Shown: positions 44,203 through 56,239, counted from the first letter of the stretch. The stretch: DNA of 64,000 bases from Mortierella alpina (GCA_029449245.1 JANATF010000024.1:62001-126000), one strand, 5' to 3'. Translations and numbers: made by a program. Notes: generated by a model from the sequence alone, not told the origin.

Positions 44203-47200
44203 ATGAAGACTGCCCGCCTAGAGACCATTGCCATGCAGCAGCACATTGTCGAAAAGACCATGTCGCCATGGCATTCCCTCCCACCAGAACACAGTACTGC
44301 ACACAACTCACCCATGATATCGCCGCAAGACCAGCGCAGCCAAGAGTGCTCAGTCCTGGGTCAGGACAAGGTCGAGCTGCGGAATGACGGCAACAGCGAG
44401 GACGAGGGCGACTCCACGGTAACGAGACTCGAGATCGGTGTCGACGGCACCAACGGTATCAGGAGCAACACCAGCAGCAATCCAAGTAGGTTCATGAGCA
44501 GTGGCCCCATAGAGACTGCAGAGAATGTGCCAGAGCCCTCGCCCTCCACATCATCAACACCTTCTCCACCTCCCTCGCACTCGGAAATACACCCTGCAGC
44601 CTCGTCTGCAGGGGCAACATCAATAATCAGAGACAGCGACATGTGCTCGCCTGTGGTAGCTCTCGGTGACCAAAAGGAGCATTCACTGACTGGCGAGTGT
44701 GGAAATGCAGTAGGTCTTGGTCGATGGCATGTAAGTGTTTTTATCACTCGAGTCTATGCAGCGTGTTCAGCCGCTGTTCGCAAACAACTGATCTCTTGAC
44801 AATGGTATCTCTAGGTATGGAGCAAGCAGCACAACGGGACTAGCAGCGAAGAGCCAGGGATCACGGTTCAGAGTATATTACAATATCTGGAGTCGGTCCT
44901 CGTTCCACTGGAAAGTGAGATCAGTGCATTGTCCTCGCATCCATCGCCACCACGTGCGCATCAAAGTACGGCATCCATGCTAGAAACTTATGTCAAGCCT
45001 GTCCTTCAACTCTGGCAAGAGCAATTACAGCGCAACAAGCAACGCACGCACCATGCAATTAACGACCACCACGGATACAACGCTCATGATCAGGCAACTC
45101 CCTTTTCATCTGTCACGGACATGCCCGCTCTGAAACCTGCTGTAGATATGGACAGAGAGTTATCGAGTCCCCTGTCTACAAGGTCACTGCGGCAACAGGA
45201 TCATGTCGAGAGGTTATCCCAACTGGAGCAGGCTCATCGGGATACGGCCGTCACCATCTCCCTATTGCAGGACCAGGTCCGCCACCTTTTGAAGGAGCGG
45301 GACACTGGCCGGGCACAGGACCGAGGTCAGGATCATCACAATACTGCCCAGAACGGTAGACTTGCGCCAATAGAATGGCAGAGGCGCCAGAATAGCGCGT
45401 ACTCGGCCCAGAAGTCACAATCAAATGGCGGTGGCAAGGGATCAGTTGAGGATCAGAGCACCGATGGATCGTCACCGAAGGCACACATTGTGAGCCAAGT
45501 GGATGGAGAGCAAATGGAAGTAGAGAAGGATGATGGAAAATCAGCAGCACAGCCAGACCGTTCAACTGCTCAACCTCCTACACAGCAGCCACGCGCCACA
45601 CGCGGAGAATACGGCTATTTCGGAAAGAGCTGCGCGGACGAATTAGTCGAGGCCATCGCCAAGGGATTGGAGGAGTATCGCAGTCGGTCGTCTCAAGCAC
45701 CACGGTCTTTGTTTACTCAACGCCCTCGACCTCATCTTACCCTGGACGATCATTGTATCACCGGACCGCATCCTGACCAGTACCCTCTCCCCCCCATACC
45801 CGCAGCAGCGATTTATGGCTCTCATCTCGATCGCGAAAAGCTTCTTGACCGGGCTATCACAAGGGAAGCCGGTCTACAGTATCGCGATCTCTTACAACCA
45901 GTGGAGCACGATCGACCCATGCGCAATCGGAAAAGAACCAGTAGTATGAATGGACTAGGATCTCTGGTGAAGGACAACGTCAAACAGGCACGTTCTTGCT
46001 CCCCTCCTCGACCGCGAAACTCCTCTGGCGCCTCATTACCAGATTCAGTGATGGGCGGACGAGACAATGCCGGCGTCGATTTTACTAGCAATGATCGCCG
46101 CCAAGCTCATGCTCAGTCGCAACCGCCACCGTCTTCAAATTTTACATCACCTCTTCAGACCGATCGCTATGACAAACCCGGAGCAAGAGACGAGCCCGAG
46201 TCGGCCGCATCATCCCTAGCGTCTTCTTCAGCTCTCTTTCATCACGGGTCTGGCATGGACACAACGATGCAAATGTCACAATACTCTACCCAGCACTTTC
46301 CTCCTCATAACGGTAATGGACACCAAGACCACCGACCAGCTTATGCTATGCACAGTCATACACATTCGCACGCTTCTCAGACGCCGAGACCGACCATGTA
46401 CTCGGAGGAAGAATATCCAGCCTACCACCATCACCCACACTCACATCACGTTCGGAAACACAGCTATGACCAACATTTCGCATATCATCAACAACAGTAT
46501 GGAGCTAGCGGTACCGAATCGAAAGACGTGGCGGCACGTCTACCAACGGGATCTGGCGAGCATCATGTCTCGCCGTATTTTCCATCTGCAACCTCTAGCA
46601 CCACTGTTGCGAGCGACTCTTATCGAGGAAAGCACACCAAGAACTACGGATCCTTCAGTAGTTTGCAGTCATTTTCGCAACATCAGCAGCTTCATCATCA
46701 GTACCAGCGCAATGACAGTCGCATCGTCCAGGGCTATGACCACCAACAGCACTCACCTGTGGAGATGAACAATTTGCACGATCATCAGGACGAGGATGTG
46801 AAGCCATTGCATCATCAGCTTCACTCGCACCAACCTGGTCATCCTCACCACAACCATCATCAGCATCCGCATACTCATCACCACCATCAACGCCAACCAT
46901 CCTCATGCTCAGCACCACCGCCTATCTATGTCATGAACCGGCAGGTCAACACAGTTCCCGAGCTGTGGAAGGAATGGACTGTCGGACTTGGACCTGGAAA
47001 CCCTAGTATTCGACAGCTGGAAGCCCAGTACGGCCCAAGTTGGAGGACCAGTTCCTCAGCGGCCAATTTCTTCTCGCGGCGATTGCGGATCATCAATGAG
47101 ATTCAGCGGATGATCGATTTTGAGGGGCTCTCGGAAGAGGAAGCTGTGAACAGACTAGAGGCGAGACGGGAGCAAGGAGTGGTGATCCCGGGGACGGAGG

Positions 47201-47307
47201 GGTCTGACGCCAGCAGCAATGGCGCGGGAGGTGTGCCAGGCCAACCGGTGACGGGTGGCATGTCGCTGCACCGGCTGTCAGAGATCTTGAGGAAGAAGCA
47301 GCTTTGA
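44203..47307 (+). CDS. GCR1-domain regulator, His/Gln/Ser-rich paralog
   Basis: Two exons joined in phase 0: 44203-44730 and 44815-47307, 1,006 residues. The exon junction falls in RWH|VWSKQHNG, the position equivalent to the YVWK|DWCEGG junction of the divergent neighbour. It is followed by ITVQSILQYLESVLVPLESE and YVKPVLQLWQEQLQRNKQRT, again matching the neighbour. A predicted coiled coil (LEQAHRDTAVTISLLQDQV) comes next, then long Ser/Gln/His-rich disordered stretches including HHQH runs near residue 860. The C-terminal GCR1_C domain reads TVPELWKEWTVGLGPGNPSI ... YGPSWR, ending near residue 950. The shared intron position and N-terminal block make this a paralog. It has one GCR1_C domain, not two. 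A nuclear regulatory role is inferred. Confidence 0.87.
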
Positions 47308-48054
47308 GAAGAGGATGAGAATTCGCGGGGAGGACATATTACATGCAACTAGACGTATCCACTCCTACGCGGCGGTATTCCTTTTCAATCTTTCTCTTTC
47401 CTTCGGTTTTTTTTTCTTTTCTATATGACCATTTTTTTCAACGACTTTACATTCCTTGGAGCTCTTAGCGCTGGATGTCAAGGATGTCTTTGATCGCTTT
47501 TGAGCTCCTTGGTTTCGCTTCATGATAATGACCACACGTTAAAATAAACTTTCGCACAGACCAAACTACCCTACAGCAGCAGAGCCCTATTCAGCGGCAG
47601 TTTTTGGAGGGTGTTTTTGAAAACACAATGGGGTGATTTTACTGGCCATCCATTTCCTCTGGTCGCTCCAGACTTGAAAACTGTTTTCGAAAAAAAAGGC
47701 GGCGCGCGCTTGAGAAAGAAAAGAAAAAAAAGGAAGCATACATCATGGCAGCTCAAGTCCTCACGTCCTTCCTTTCTTACTCCTCCGCCTCCTCTATAAC
47801 ATGAGCCCTACTCAACGACGGTTTTCAAGTGTTTTGAGATCACTTTTGACGATTGCCATTGGGCATGGGAAGTGAAGTAAGGTTTTCGTTTTTTTCAATG
47901 ATGCGTAAGGTTCACCTGAGCGTGAAAACAGAATCGTTTGTCTGCCCTCGAGAAGGAAGAAGGATGAGGACTTGAACACAAAAAAAAACGACAAAAGAAA
48001 GACGCTGCAAAAACACAAACAGTTTACTCCTTCTTGCCTCTTATTCCTTCCAAG
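47308..48054. other. Intergenic with diverged direct repeats before the SANT-like gene
   Basis: Contains GAGCCCTATTCAGCGGCAGTTTT (about 47582) and GAGCCCTACTCAACGACGGTTTT (about 47802), a direct repeat 220 bp apart. The second marks the start of sequence also found at 52.65 kb. Probably transposon-end material. Confidence 0.5.
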
Positions 48055-49672
48055 ATGTCCTCCCCTACTCCTCTTGACAACCAGCAGCAGACACTCCCAG
48101 AGTCGTCTCAAGGCACTCAAGGCTACTTGGCTTTACCTACACCTTCATACGCGTCAGTTTCTTCCCCAGCTCTGAGGCCAATATATCCACCAATATATCC
48201 ACCAATATATCCACCAAACTCACGACCTCCGTACATGCAGAGCCAGGCTGATCTTGTTTCAGCGCGAGTCTCTACCGGGCAGGCGGATCGAGAGGCGCCC
48301 CTCCAAGAATCATTTTTTCCAGACCTCGCACCTCTCAAACAGACGTTTCTACTATCCCCTTCCTCAAGCCCCAGCTTCCCAAATCCACAACTCGTCTCAA
48401 TCACATCCACCTTTCAGACAGGTCCAATTGTCAACTCAAGAACAACCCACACCGATGACCAAGCGGACATTCAATGGGCAACTCAAGACCATCGCCGTCG
48501 CTATTCCAACGGATGTTCCGCCAGTAGATCCTCAGCAAAACGCGCCTCCTTCGACAGACAAAAAAAACCCCTTCTGGACGCAGCCTGGGATGTCACCTTT
48601 CGTCGACTGGATAACAAATCCAGAGAATCACGAGCGACTTTATAAACCCAAAGCAATCTCGGGCGAGAAGACAGTCGACATTCTCAAGAAAATAGCCGAG
48701 TACGTCAATTCAAAGGACAACACAACATGGACTGGCGACACAGTCAAACAAAAGATCTCCTATGCGAAGAGTCAGTATACGAAAGCGGTTCAATTGATTA
48801 AAAGAACAAGAGAAGGCGACGACGACGACGACGACGACGATACCCTACAGGCCAGAAAGCTTGAGCTTTGTCCGTTCTTTTGACAGATTTCATGCCGTGT
48901 ACTCGTCCAATCTGACAGCCAACCCACCACCTCCTCGCCAGTCAGTCATCTATCCAGGGGAGCGCCTAATTGTAGAGTCATCTCCAGAGGCGAGTGATCT
49001 CGAGGACGACCCTGACCAAGACTATGACGATGGTTATCACGGAGGTATGATGTTGTTGCCTCGTTCATACAGGTTATCATCTTGAAGGAAGTGAAGCCAT
49101 ATTTATTATATCGCTTAATAGGCGCGGGTATGACCGAGGCGATCGGTTCTCAGGGATCAAAGGATAAAGGCAAAGCACCCGCAAATAAGCGCCGGAAGCA
49201 AAACAAGGTTATTCCGTATACAGACTTGGAGGGCCACTTGAAGGATTTGAGGGCACAGGGCGCTGCTGCCCACATGAGGACGTATAACAGTTCTAAACAG
49301 GGGACGTGGGACGAGCGACATGATGCGATGCTGACCAGACGAAGAGAGGAGCACGAGGAAATGCTGAAGCAGCGTGCACGAGAACTGGACGAAGTTTATG
49401 ATCGCCGCAGAAGAGAATTGGAGGCAGACAAGGAAGCCTTTGCGGCCAAAGAAAGGGCAGCTATGGCCCAAATCATGGCCAAAGAAGAGCGACTCGCTGC
49501 CGATGTCGCCAAATACACGGAGAAAATGGAGGTATTTCACAACAAAGTGGAGACATTTCAAAGCAAAGTGGAGGCATTTCAAAACGAACGTGTCAAGTTG
49601 GTAGGGGAGAACCAGAGGCTGGCGAGCAAATTGGAATACTATAACGTTAGTGTTATTAAACACCGTGAATAG
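48055..49672 (+). pseudogene. SANT/Myb-like coiled-coil gene with frameshifts
   Basis: A Pro/Ser-rich N-terminus with three IYPP repeats is in one frame to about 48430. The frame then shifts and continues TKRTFNGQLKTIAVAIPTDV, WTQPGMSPFVDWITNPENHE and VKQKISYAKSQYTKAVQLIK, a trihelix/SANT-like unit parallel to that of the 17.8-kb gene, ending in an Asp run. Near 48880 an extra T in a TTTT run breaks ...LCPFF from DRFHAVYSSNLTANP. An intron at about 49046-49122 leads to a basic segment (KAPANKRRKQNK) and a C-terminal coiled coil of about 130 residues with three near-repeats of the KVEAFQNE type. Both shifts are small indels: a recent pseudogene, or assembly error. Likely the DNA-binding partner of a Harbinger-like transposon. 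Confidence 0.6.
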
Positions 49673-50349
49673 TCATAACTACCTGTTCCTGAGCACCCAG
49701 CCCTTCAACTTGTTCCTTCTATCTACAGCTTCTTGCCTGCCGAATCCATCTGCAGCGTCCCGCTCATTGCTACCCACAAGAAGCAGTTCACGAACATTCT
49801 CAATGAATACCTCACTCGTGCATTGATATATAATAGCGAGTCTGGTGCAAATACTATACTAGCGCGAAATATCCCTCGGCGAGTGTGGAAGACATAGCAC
49901 GGCCGTACAATCTATACTCCCAGGAACATATCTCTATAACCTGAAGAACCTTCTCCTCATATTGTTTAACGAGGGCTTGCTTCTTGGTGCAGCGCAGCCT
50001 CACCATGCTGTAGGAGGAGGCGGTGGAAGTGAGAGAAAACAAGGACGAAAGGACGAAAGGACGTGAATCACTATGTTCTGCTGCTCAGGCATGTGCGCTT
50101 CCGTCTACTACTACAGCCTTTTTTCCCCTTCGTCCTCACGCGCGCCGTATCCAAGAGATCGCCATGGCGTTCCTAGCCGTGCCCGGGGCAGTAGATAGAG
50201 ATTCCAGGTCAACATCTCAATATTCTGCTCCTCGTCCCTCACACCAGTAAAAAATGATTGTTCAAAAGTAGCTGGTTTAATTATCCACAACACAATAATG
50301 AGTCTCAACATCATGCATGACACATATTAAGAGTAAAGACGTGACAAAC
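49673..50349. other. Intergenic
   Basis: No recognisable gene. Contains the repeat GGACGAAAGGACGAAAGGACG near 50041. Confidence 0.5.
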
Positions 50350-50480
50350 ATACCCTGCGGCACCTGCTTTCTGGACAGCATCGACACTGAATGCCTTGTT
50401 GTCCTTAATCACCATTGGAGGTTTATGGTAGGCAGAGGCTAGTGTGGCGATGTTGTTGATCAGGTCATCCATCAATCCGT
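50350..50480 (-). pseudogene. Beta-adaptin-like exon fragment
   Basis: The minus strand reads LMDDLINNIATLASAYHKPP then MVIKDNKAFSVDAVQKAGAA, ending at a GGTATG donor-like site. The block IATLASxYHKPP is close to the conserved end of the trunk of AP-1/AP-2 beta subunits, just before the hinge. The surrounding frames are broken, so it is a fragment. It lies 500 bp from copy C, whose other side carries the adaptor hinge-like fragment. Confidence 0.5.
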
Positions 50481-50989
50481 GCGAAAAGGGTCATTGCTAC
50501 CACCTTGATTGCGTTCGGGTCAGTCGAGAGCAATACGCCCAGTACACATACGAACGGTCGCACATACGCACGGTCGCGGGTCAACAGGGTGGTCCATCTC
50601 TTGCTGTGCTCCAGCTGCAGCTTGCAAGGCTCATTCCTGTAATCCTCTTCGGCTGGATGTGGTATAGCTGTCCCTGAGCTACGAGCGCCCTTTGGCAGAC
50701 AAAGGAACTGGCAGACGCGTACTGAAGCAGACCTCTGTACAGTGTGAGGTGTCGCGTTTACGCTTGACGGAACATGGGCTAGCTTTTCGACACGGCAATG
50801 TTGTCGTTTGCGGAGAGTCGCAGAGCCCATTGTGACCATTGTTCAGTTGTTGCAAATTAGATGGAGATTAGTCGCGGACAATGTTTTCGGAAATGCGAAA
50901 GTGTACTTGGTTCAGCGAATTGAATGCAGGCACATGAGGTTAGAGGTGGAGTGAAAAGAAAGAGGTGTTCAAATTTCGACGCGGTCCAT
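50481..50989. other. Intergenic beside repeat copy C
   Basis: Shares CAATACGCCCAGTACACATACG (near 50530) with the right flank of copy B in opposite orientation. The rest is unassigned. Confidence 0.45.
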
Positions 50990-52238
50990 GCAACCAACAA
51001 CTCGTTGCACACAAGTGGGTCCAACCGCAGCGCGAAGAATATGCATTCGCATGGTGACAGAGGGGAGTGTGAATGAGCACACCTTCTTGCTCGAATGTCA
51101 CACCTCCAGTGTGGGTGTGCCACGCTCCTCAAGCTCCAAGGTGGAAAGCCGTCCTCTTGTTCTTCACTCTCTCTTTCCCATAGTGTTTTTTTTGGCCCAC
51201 TAATGCATGGCAAGGTCCCTTCGTTGCCCATTCGTTTTTCGTGACACCAAAAAAAAAAAAAAAAAGACAGTCTCCCTAGCTCGCACAGGTATAAATATCA
51301 GGGTCCATCCGTCGCGTTTCGCTCTTCTTTTTTTCTTCTTTTCCTCACTGACCCTCTCGTCTTCCACATAGGCAAGGCAGCGGGTGCGCCCTACCGCTTC
51401 AACAAGATAGTGGAGAGCGGGTGTGCCCTACCGCTAAAACAAGATAGTGGATGGCGGGTGCGCCCTACCGCCTAGACAAGATAGTGGAGAGCGGGTGTGC
51501 CCTACCGCTAAGACAAGATAGTGGAGGGCGGGTGCGCCCTACCGCCTAGACAAGATAGTGGAGGGTGGAGTCAACCACTCGCAAAAATCGCTGATGGGCG
51601 ACACCTGCAAAGGCCCCGCGAGTTTGCCTCTACCTCGCGCTATAAACTCAAAGAGGAGGTGGAGCAAACCACTTGAAAAAAGAAACGTTTTTGGGGTGCG
51701 ACGACAGACCACCTCCCCGTGGTGCACCCTGGGCAGCTTTGCTGGCAAAGAGTCTGTCATTTCAAGGCTAGTTGGTATCGAGTATAGGTCTGATAGAGAG
51801 GTAATGAAGTAAAAAAAAATAATAAACCTGAAGAAGCGTGCCTTCCACATGCATTATTCAAAATCTTGATGGGCAGCGGGGTGGCAAAATGCTCTCATGG
51901 CCAGTGCGAGCAGATTTGTCTGCGGGACTTGCTTGGAATTTAAGGTCTTGTGGGTAGGGTGCCAGGATGTCCGTTGAAATGGAGGAAGCAACATTTCAAT
52001 TCACCCATAAGGTCTTTTGCAATGGTTTTTTTACGTCGTTGCAAATATCGTCAGCATCTTGTCTTCCTCGTCCATGTCAAACATTAATCTTGAATCTCGG
52101 ATGTCGAAGCCATGTCGAAGCCATGTCGAATCAGGAAACAAACACGCTCTCACTAGGTACCCGCAGTTTATAGCTCTTTTTCCTACCATAACGGACTGCG
52201 CCTTGAAAGATTAGGGCACTGAGAAACGTGGAGAAGAA
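50990..52238 (-). mobile_element. Dispersed 1.2-kb repeat, copy C (inverted)
   Basis: The reverse complement matches copies A and B: CCATGCGAATG end near 51050, A run near 51250, GGTATAAATA near 51289, the 37-bp array at 51379-51563, and GCCCTAATC end near 52228. It is slightly more diverged than A is from B (for example TTTCAAGGC for GCCTCGAATG near 51761). Like A, it continues leftward (in element orientation) into the adaptor hinge-like fragment. Confidence 0.8.
51379..51563 (-). repeat. Five-unit 37-bp tandem array in copy C
   Basis: Same five units in the same order as in A and B, on the opposite strand. Confidence 0.9.
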
Positions 52239-52640
52239 CCTCACACATAGCGATCATTCTCAGGAACAGAGTTGTCCGATGCTTCTATTGGCGGCTTGAG
52301 GAGTGAGACACAGTTCAGTCATTCTACAGCAAACCCAGTCAATCATCCATGGCTGACGATGGGCTTCTGTTGCAACGGCTGGTGTGGCTGCTGTAGCTGC
52401 CCCCAGTTACCCGCCAAGGTCTCCAAACGGATCATTACTGGTGCTCATTCGTGTCGACGTTGTCTCCATATCTCCGAATGCTCCTCTCCCCCCACTGCCC
52501 ATATCGGACGACATATCAAAAATGTCAGTACTGTAGCTATATCCATCACTGTTCTGCATTTGACTCGATGCCGATGCCGGTGGTGAAGAGCACGCGGACT
52601 CAAACGATGATCCAAAGTAAAATCGCGTGCTGAACGGGAC
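52239..52640 (-). pseudogene. Clathrin-adaptor hinge-like gene fragment, copy C
   Basis: The minus strand reads FGSSFESACSSPPASASSQ, then TDIFDMSSDMGSGGRGAF and SNDPFGDLGG, matching the copy at 15.86-16.18 kb with several substitutions. Here the DPFGDLG part is in the same frame, but the LLDLD motif is lost at the junction near 52620. Non-coding sequence 3' of it also matches copy A, so the fragment travels with the repeat. Confidence 0.5.
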
Positions 52641-52649
52641 TCTGGTGTT

Positions 52650-52960
52650 TTTGGGATCACTTTTGACGAATGCCATTGGGCATGTGAAGAGAAGTATTAT
52701 TTTCGCTTTTTATGTAGGGTGGTAAGGTCCACCTTTCTTCTACTTTCGAGGAAGAAAAATGATCGAGGACTTGGAATATGAAAAACTTTCATTCCTGACC
52801 TCTCTTACCCTACTCCACTTAACAACCAGCAGCTACTTCCAGAGTCGCCTCAAGGCACCCGAGACACTCCAAGCTGCTTGGCTTTACCTACACCCTCATA
52901 TGCATCGACTTGCTCCCCAGCTCTCTGGAGCCAGTATATCCACCAAACTCATGTCCAGAT
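52650..52960 (+). pseudogene. Truncated duplicate of the 5' end of the 48-kb SANT-like gene
   Basis: GATCACTTTTGACGA(A/T)TGCC starts homology to 47830. It continues through ACAACCAGCAGC, CCTCAAGGCA and GGCTTTACCTACACC to about 48215. The peptide ALPTPSYAS is shared with the 48-kb gene. The IYPP repeats are reduced to one and several indels break the frame. It ends just before the last codons of the FEX gene. Confidence 0.7.
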
Positions 52961-53001
52961 TCCAACCAATAGATATAAGCAAAAACAATACCAAATTCTC
53001 G

Positions 53002-54597
53002 TTAAATCTGGCAGAGGCTGTGAATGTAAAGGTTGGTATCTGACCCCGATGATGGACGAGTCCATACAAACGATCCAAGGATGATCAGCATGAGCAGCTG
53101 GGCGATGACGACTGAGGCCAACCCATAAATATACGACGCCCTCCTAGGTAGAGACTTGAGTTCCAGAGCAAACGTAGAAATGGTCGTCAAGCACCCTAAG
53201 ATTTGAAAGTTCAACAGTGATGAGGAAATATATATCTGTTTCCAGTTTGGACTACGCGGTGAAAATGATTGAAAAAAAACAAGCGCTGTTAATACCAGTC
53301 CTGTCACTTTACCACAGAATCCATCCTGTAAAGCGCTCAGTATCTGACAAGCAAGCGCGCTCTTGCCTCCGATCGTGGGACTGTGTTGTAAACAGACGAG
53401 TGCAGCCAGGACAACTGATCCGACGATGTTGGCCGCAAATGTGCCGACTGGGAAATCTTTGAGTCGAGGGTTGAACCTGGATAGATACCATCGTAGTACG
53501 GCTCCAGGAGGTGAGAAACATGTGGCGAGTACTACATGGCGCCATGAGGATCGAGAGACAGGAGGCATAAAGATTGCAGCCAAGATCATGCCGATCCAGA
53601 GGCAAATGCAGGTCGAGACGAGTGAAATGTCGAACATGGTCCAACGTGCTGGGGGGAGTGGCATAGGTGGTGGGACAACCGTACTGCTGGTAGTGGCGGT
53701 GATGCTGGCCTTGTTTACAAGTGTCACTCCGGCATTACTTGCTTGAGTGGGTGCTGTTTTATGTGCAGCCTCTGGTCCCCGTTGTTTCGATGTCAATAGA
53801 GATGGCAAGAGTGCCTCCCCGAGATGAGATCCAAGCTGCAGTCCAGATATTGAAAGTGCGAGGGTAACGATGAGTTCTGCAAGCGCGGACAAAATCTATG
53901 TTGTTGTAGTGTGTAGCAGACGAAGATGATTCAAACTCAGCGTCCACAGCTCTGTTGTTTCCATCGATATACACATATGCCCAAAGAAGTGAAGCGCAGG
54001 TCTTACGTTCTGAAGTGGATGTCGACTAATTTTGGAGGGGTTGATGAGCTCGATAAACAACCCCAAGGTCCAGGACGAGAATGTGGTGATTGAGCCGCAG
54101 AGACCCGAAGTTAGTCCAACGTAGACGAAGGGTCCGATCCAGTGGCCTCTTCCTACTGTGCGCGATCCGTCTTCCAATTTCGCGCTGCTACTCCGTGCAA
54201 AGCAATTATCGATCCAGATCCTAGTGGAGACAAGGAGTCCCATCAGGAAGCATCCAACAAACTGTGGCCATGCCAGGGCAAAGACTTGTTGGCCAGCGAA
54301 GGTTTCGATCGAGACCAGGCCAAGGCGGGTGAGCAGCCCAAGAATAGAAAAGGGGATGATAAGGGCGGGGAGAAGGACTGGTCCACGAGAAGGTAGTAGA
54401 GGATGGGGAAGCTGGCTGTCTGATGTCCCAGAATACTCTTCATCGTCATCGAGAGGTGGTGGCAGTTCTGCTCCTTCTTCGATCTGCAGTGAGCGAGTGG
54501 AGGAACGACGGGTTCGAAGATGCAGGCAGTCAATGTGGGCTGCTGTGTTATGAACATCATGGTTGGGAGGGGCCATGGCTTTTGTGATGGAGTCCAT
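53002..54597 (-). CDS. FEX1: Two-domain fluoride export channel (FEX family)
   Basis: Three exons: 54597-54007, 53895-53313 and 53195-53002, 455 residues, phases 0 and 1. A soluble N-terminus of about 70 residues precedes two CrcB-like domains, each with about four membrane helices. The family's Phe-box/TTFS signatures appear once per domain: SGLCGSITTFSSWTLG in the first and DGFCGCLTTISTFALE (formed across intron 2) in the second. Pore-lining Asn appears in the NIVGSVVLA segment of the second half; the first half has PQFVGCFLMGLLVS at that position. In fungi FEX proteins sit in the plasma membrane and protect cells from fluoride. The last codons lie next to a transposon-derived fragment, so the C-terminal tail may be altered. 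Confidence 0.92.
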
Positions 54598-54989
54598 CTG
54601 AAGCTGGGCTCGGATGCAATGCGGTCTTGTTGCTCCTAGAGATGGCGGTGCTTCTGCATCTCTGCATCAACATGAAGGTGTTCGGCAAAGAGAACTCTAT
54701 CCGTTCTGTCCAGTTGGACAATATCAAGCTGAAAGGTGTAAATCCAGATACTCTCTTGCAGGAAATACATGCTATCATCCAAGTCTGACTGCAAATTCCC
54801 CATGTTACCGCGCGAAGAACGCTTCCATAGTAGAGGGCGACAACATTTTGAGGGGATGGGTTCAGAGCTTCTGGTCTTCCGCAGCATTTCCACCCCATAC
54901 CCACATTCGTTGTCAAAGGGACTTGAACTTCTTATTTCTCAGCATCTTTGCAATCGTGTTATTTGGCGATACGGACACGCACTAGGGAG

Positions 54990-56230
54990 TCATTTGTCGA
55001 GGCTCGGGGTCAATAGACGCGGAAACATACTATAGTTTTGCAAGAGCGGGGTTTGGATGCAGTGACCATCGTATACGGATCGGTCCTCGCATCTGTACTT
55101 TTCCTTGAGACATAAGAAGCAAAACGTGAACTTGCACACGGCGCAAGTATGATACTTGCATTTCCCATCGCATGCTCCCAGATTGAAACATCGCGGACAC
55201 GTCCCCTGGGAGGGGATCATCAGATCGGGTCGGGACTGAAAGGGTGTCAGACTAAACGAAAGCATCGTCTCGAACACGCACTCCTTCCCATACGAGCTGT
55301 ATCCATTCCCCATTCTGGAAGAATTCCAGGCTCGGTTGCAAAGCAAACAAAAGACTTAATGGCAGAGGACACACTCCTGCAGTGCCGTCATGGATTCGTT
55401 CAGGAGCATTGCTTGACAGGCGATACAACGCTGGTAATCGATAGTCTGCAACAGCTGCTTTTCATCCTTGAGAGCCTGCAGCACCCCAATGTACTGCGTG
55501 TCTTGAAGAGGTTCTTGGTCTTAATAGAATTCCAGCAGAAGGTGTAAGAGGTGTCGAAATTCTTCGCCATGAAGCAGTTTGCAAAATCCTGCTTGCACAT
55601 CCAGGTACAGTACAACAGACTTTGAGGCATGGCATCTTGTCCTCTAGGCAGATGGCGCAGAACGTTGCGCTGAGGGAGACCTTTTCCAGTTCTACAGACT
55701 GATCTTGCTTTGCGATTGTGTCTAGGGTTTCTGAAAGAGTATTGCCTCCGAAGAGGCAGTCCTTCGTGATACGATGCTTTTTGAGTCTCAAAGACTGACT
55801 CGTGCTCAGTGTTCAAGAACTTGTTGGAGACGGCGTAGCGTCACCAGGAAATCATTCAGGGTCAACCCATCTTTCAGGGCAATCGACGTCAATTTGCTCT
55901 TAAAGCCGCGGAAAAACGACCTGCATCTTCGCGAAGTGATTCGGGTTTAGGAAACGAAAGCGGCTTTGTTTTACGGTGACCGAGGATGAGGGAGCGCTCA
56001 AGGAGATTGGGTATAGGAACGCTGTGGGTGACTGGGGCGGGTGATCTTGCAATAAAGAGACTTGTGCGGAAAAAAGAAGCTGGCCATTAGATTCATCAGG
56101 CAAAGAATTTTCCATGCCATATGCCATCAAGAAGAATTGGAAAACAAACCATGTTGGCGAATCCGAGAGCGGTCTTCCAAGAGGTTTGGGCGTGAGGTTT
56201 GGTGTACAGTCTACCGACCGATGTAGAGAA
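54990..56230 (-). pseudogene. RING/IBR-like zinc-finger gene, decayed
   Basis: Minus-strand pieces in different frames line up as one protein: FKSKLTSIALKDGLTLNDFL; a RING-like start FCAICLEDKMPCLKVCCTVPGC; IDYQRCIACQAMLL; then VFCLLCNRAWNSS; and an IBR-like end TCPRCFNLGACDGKCKYHTC followed by FTFCFLCLKEK. Frames change near 55800 and 55590 and a stop codon (TAA near 55360) separates CVLCH from VFCLLC. Intact relatives would be RING-between-RING type proteins, often ubiquitin ligases. Introns could explain part of this, but the in-frame stop inside a zinc-binding stretch favours a pseudogene. Confidence 0.5.
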
Positions 56231-56239
56231 TCATCCACA

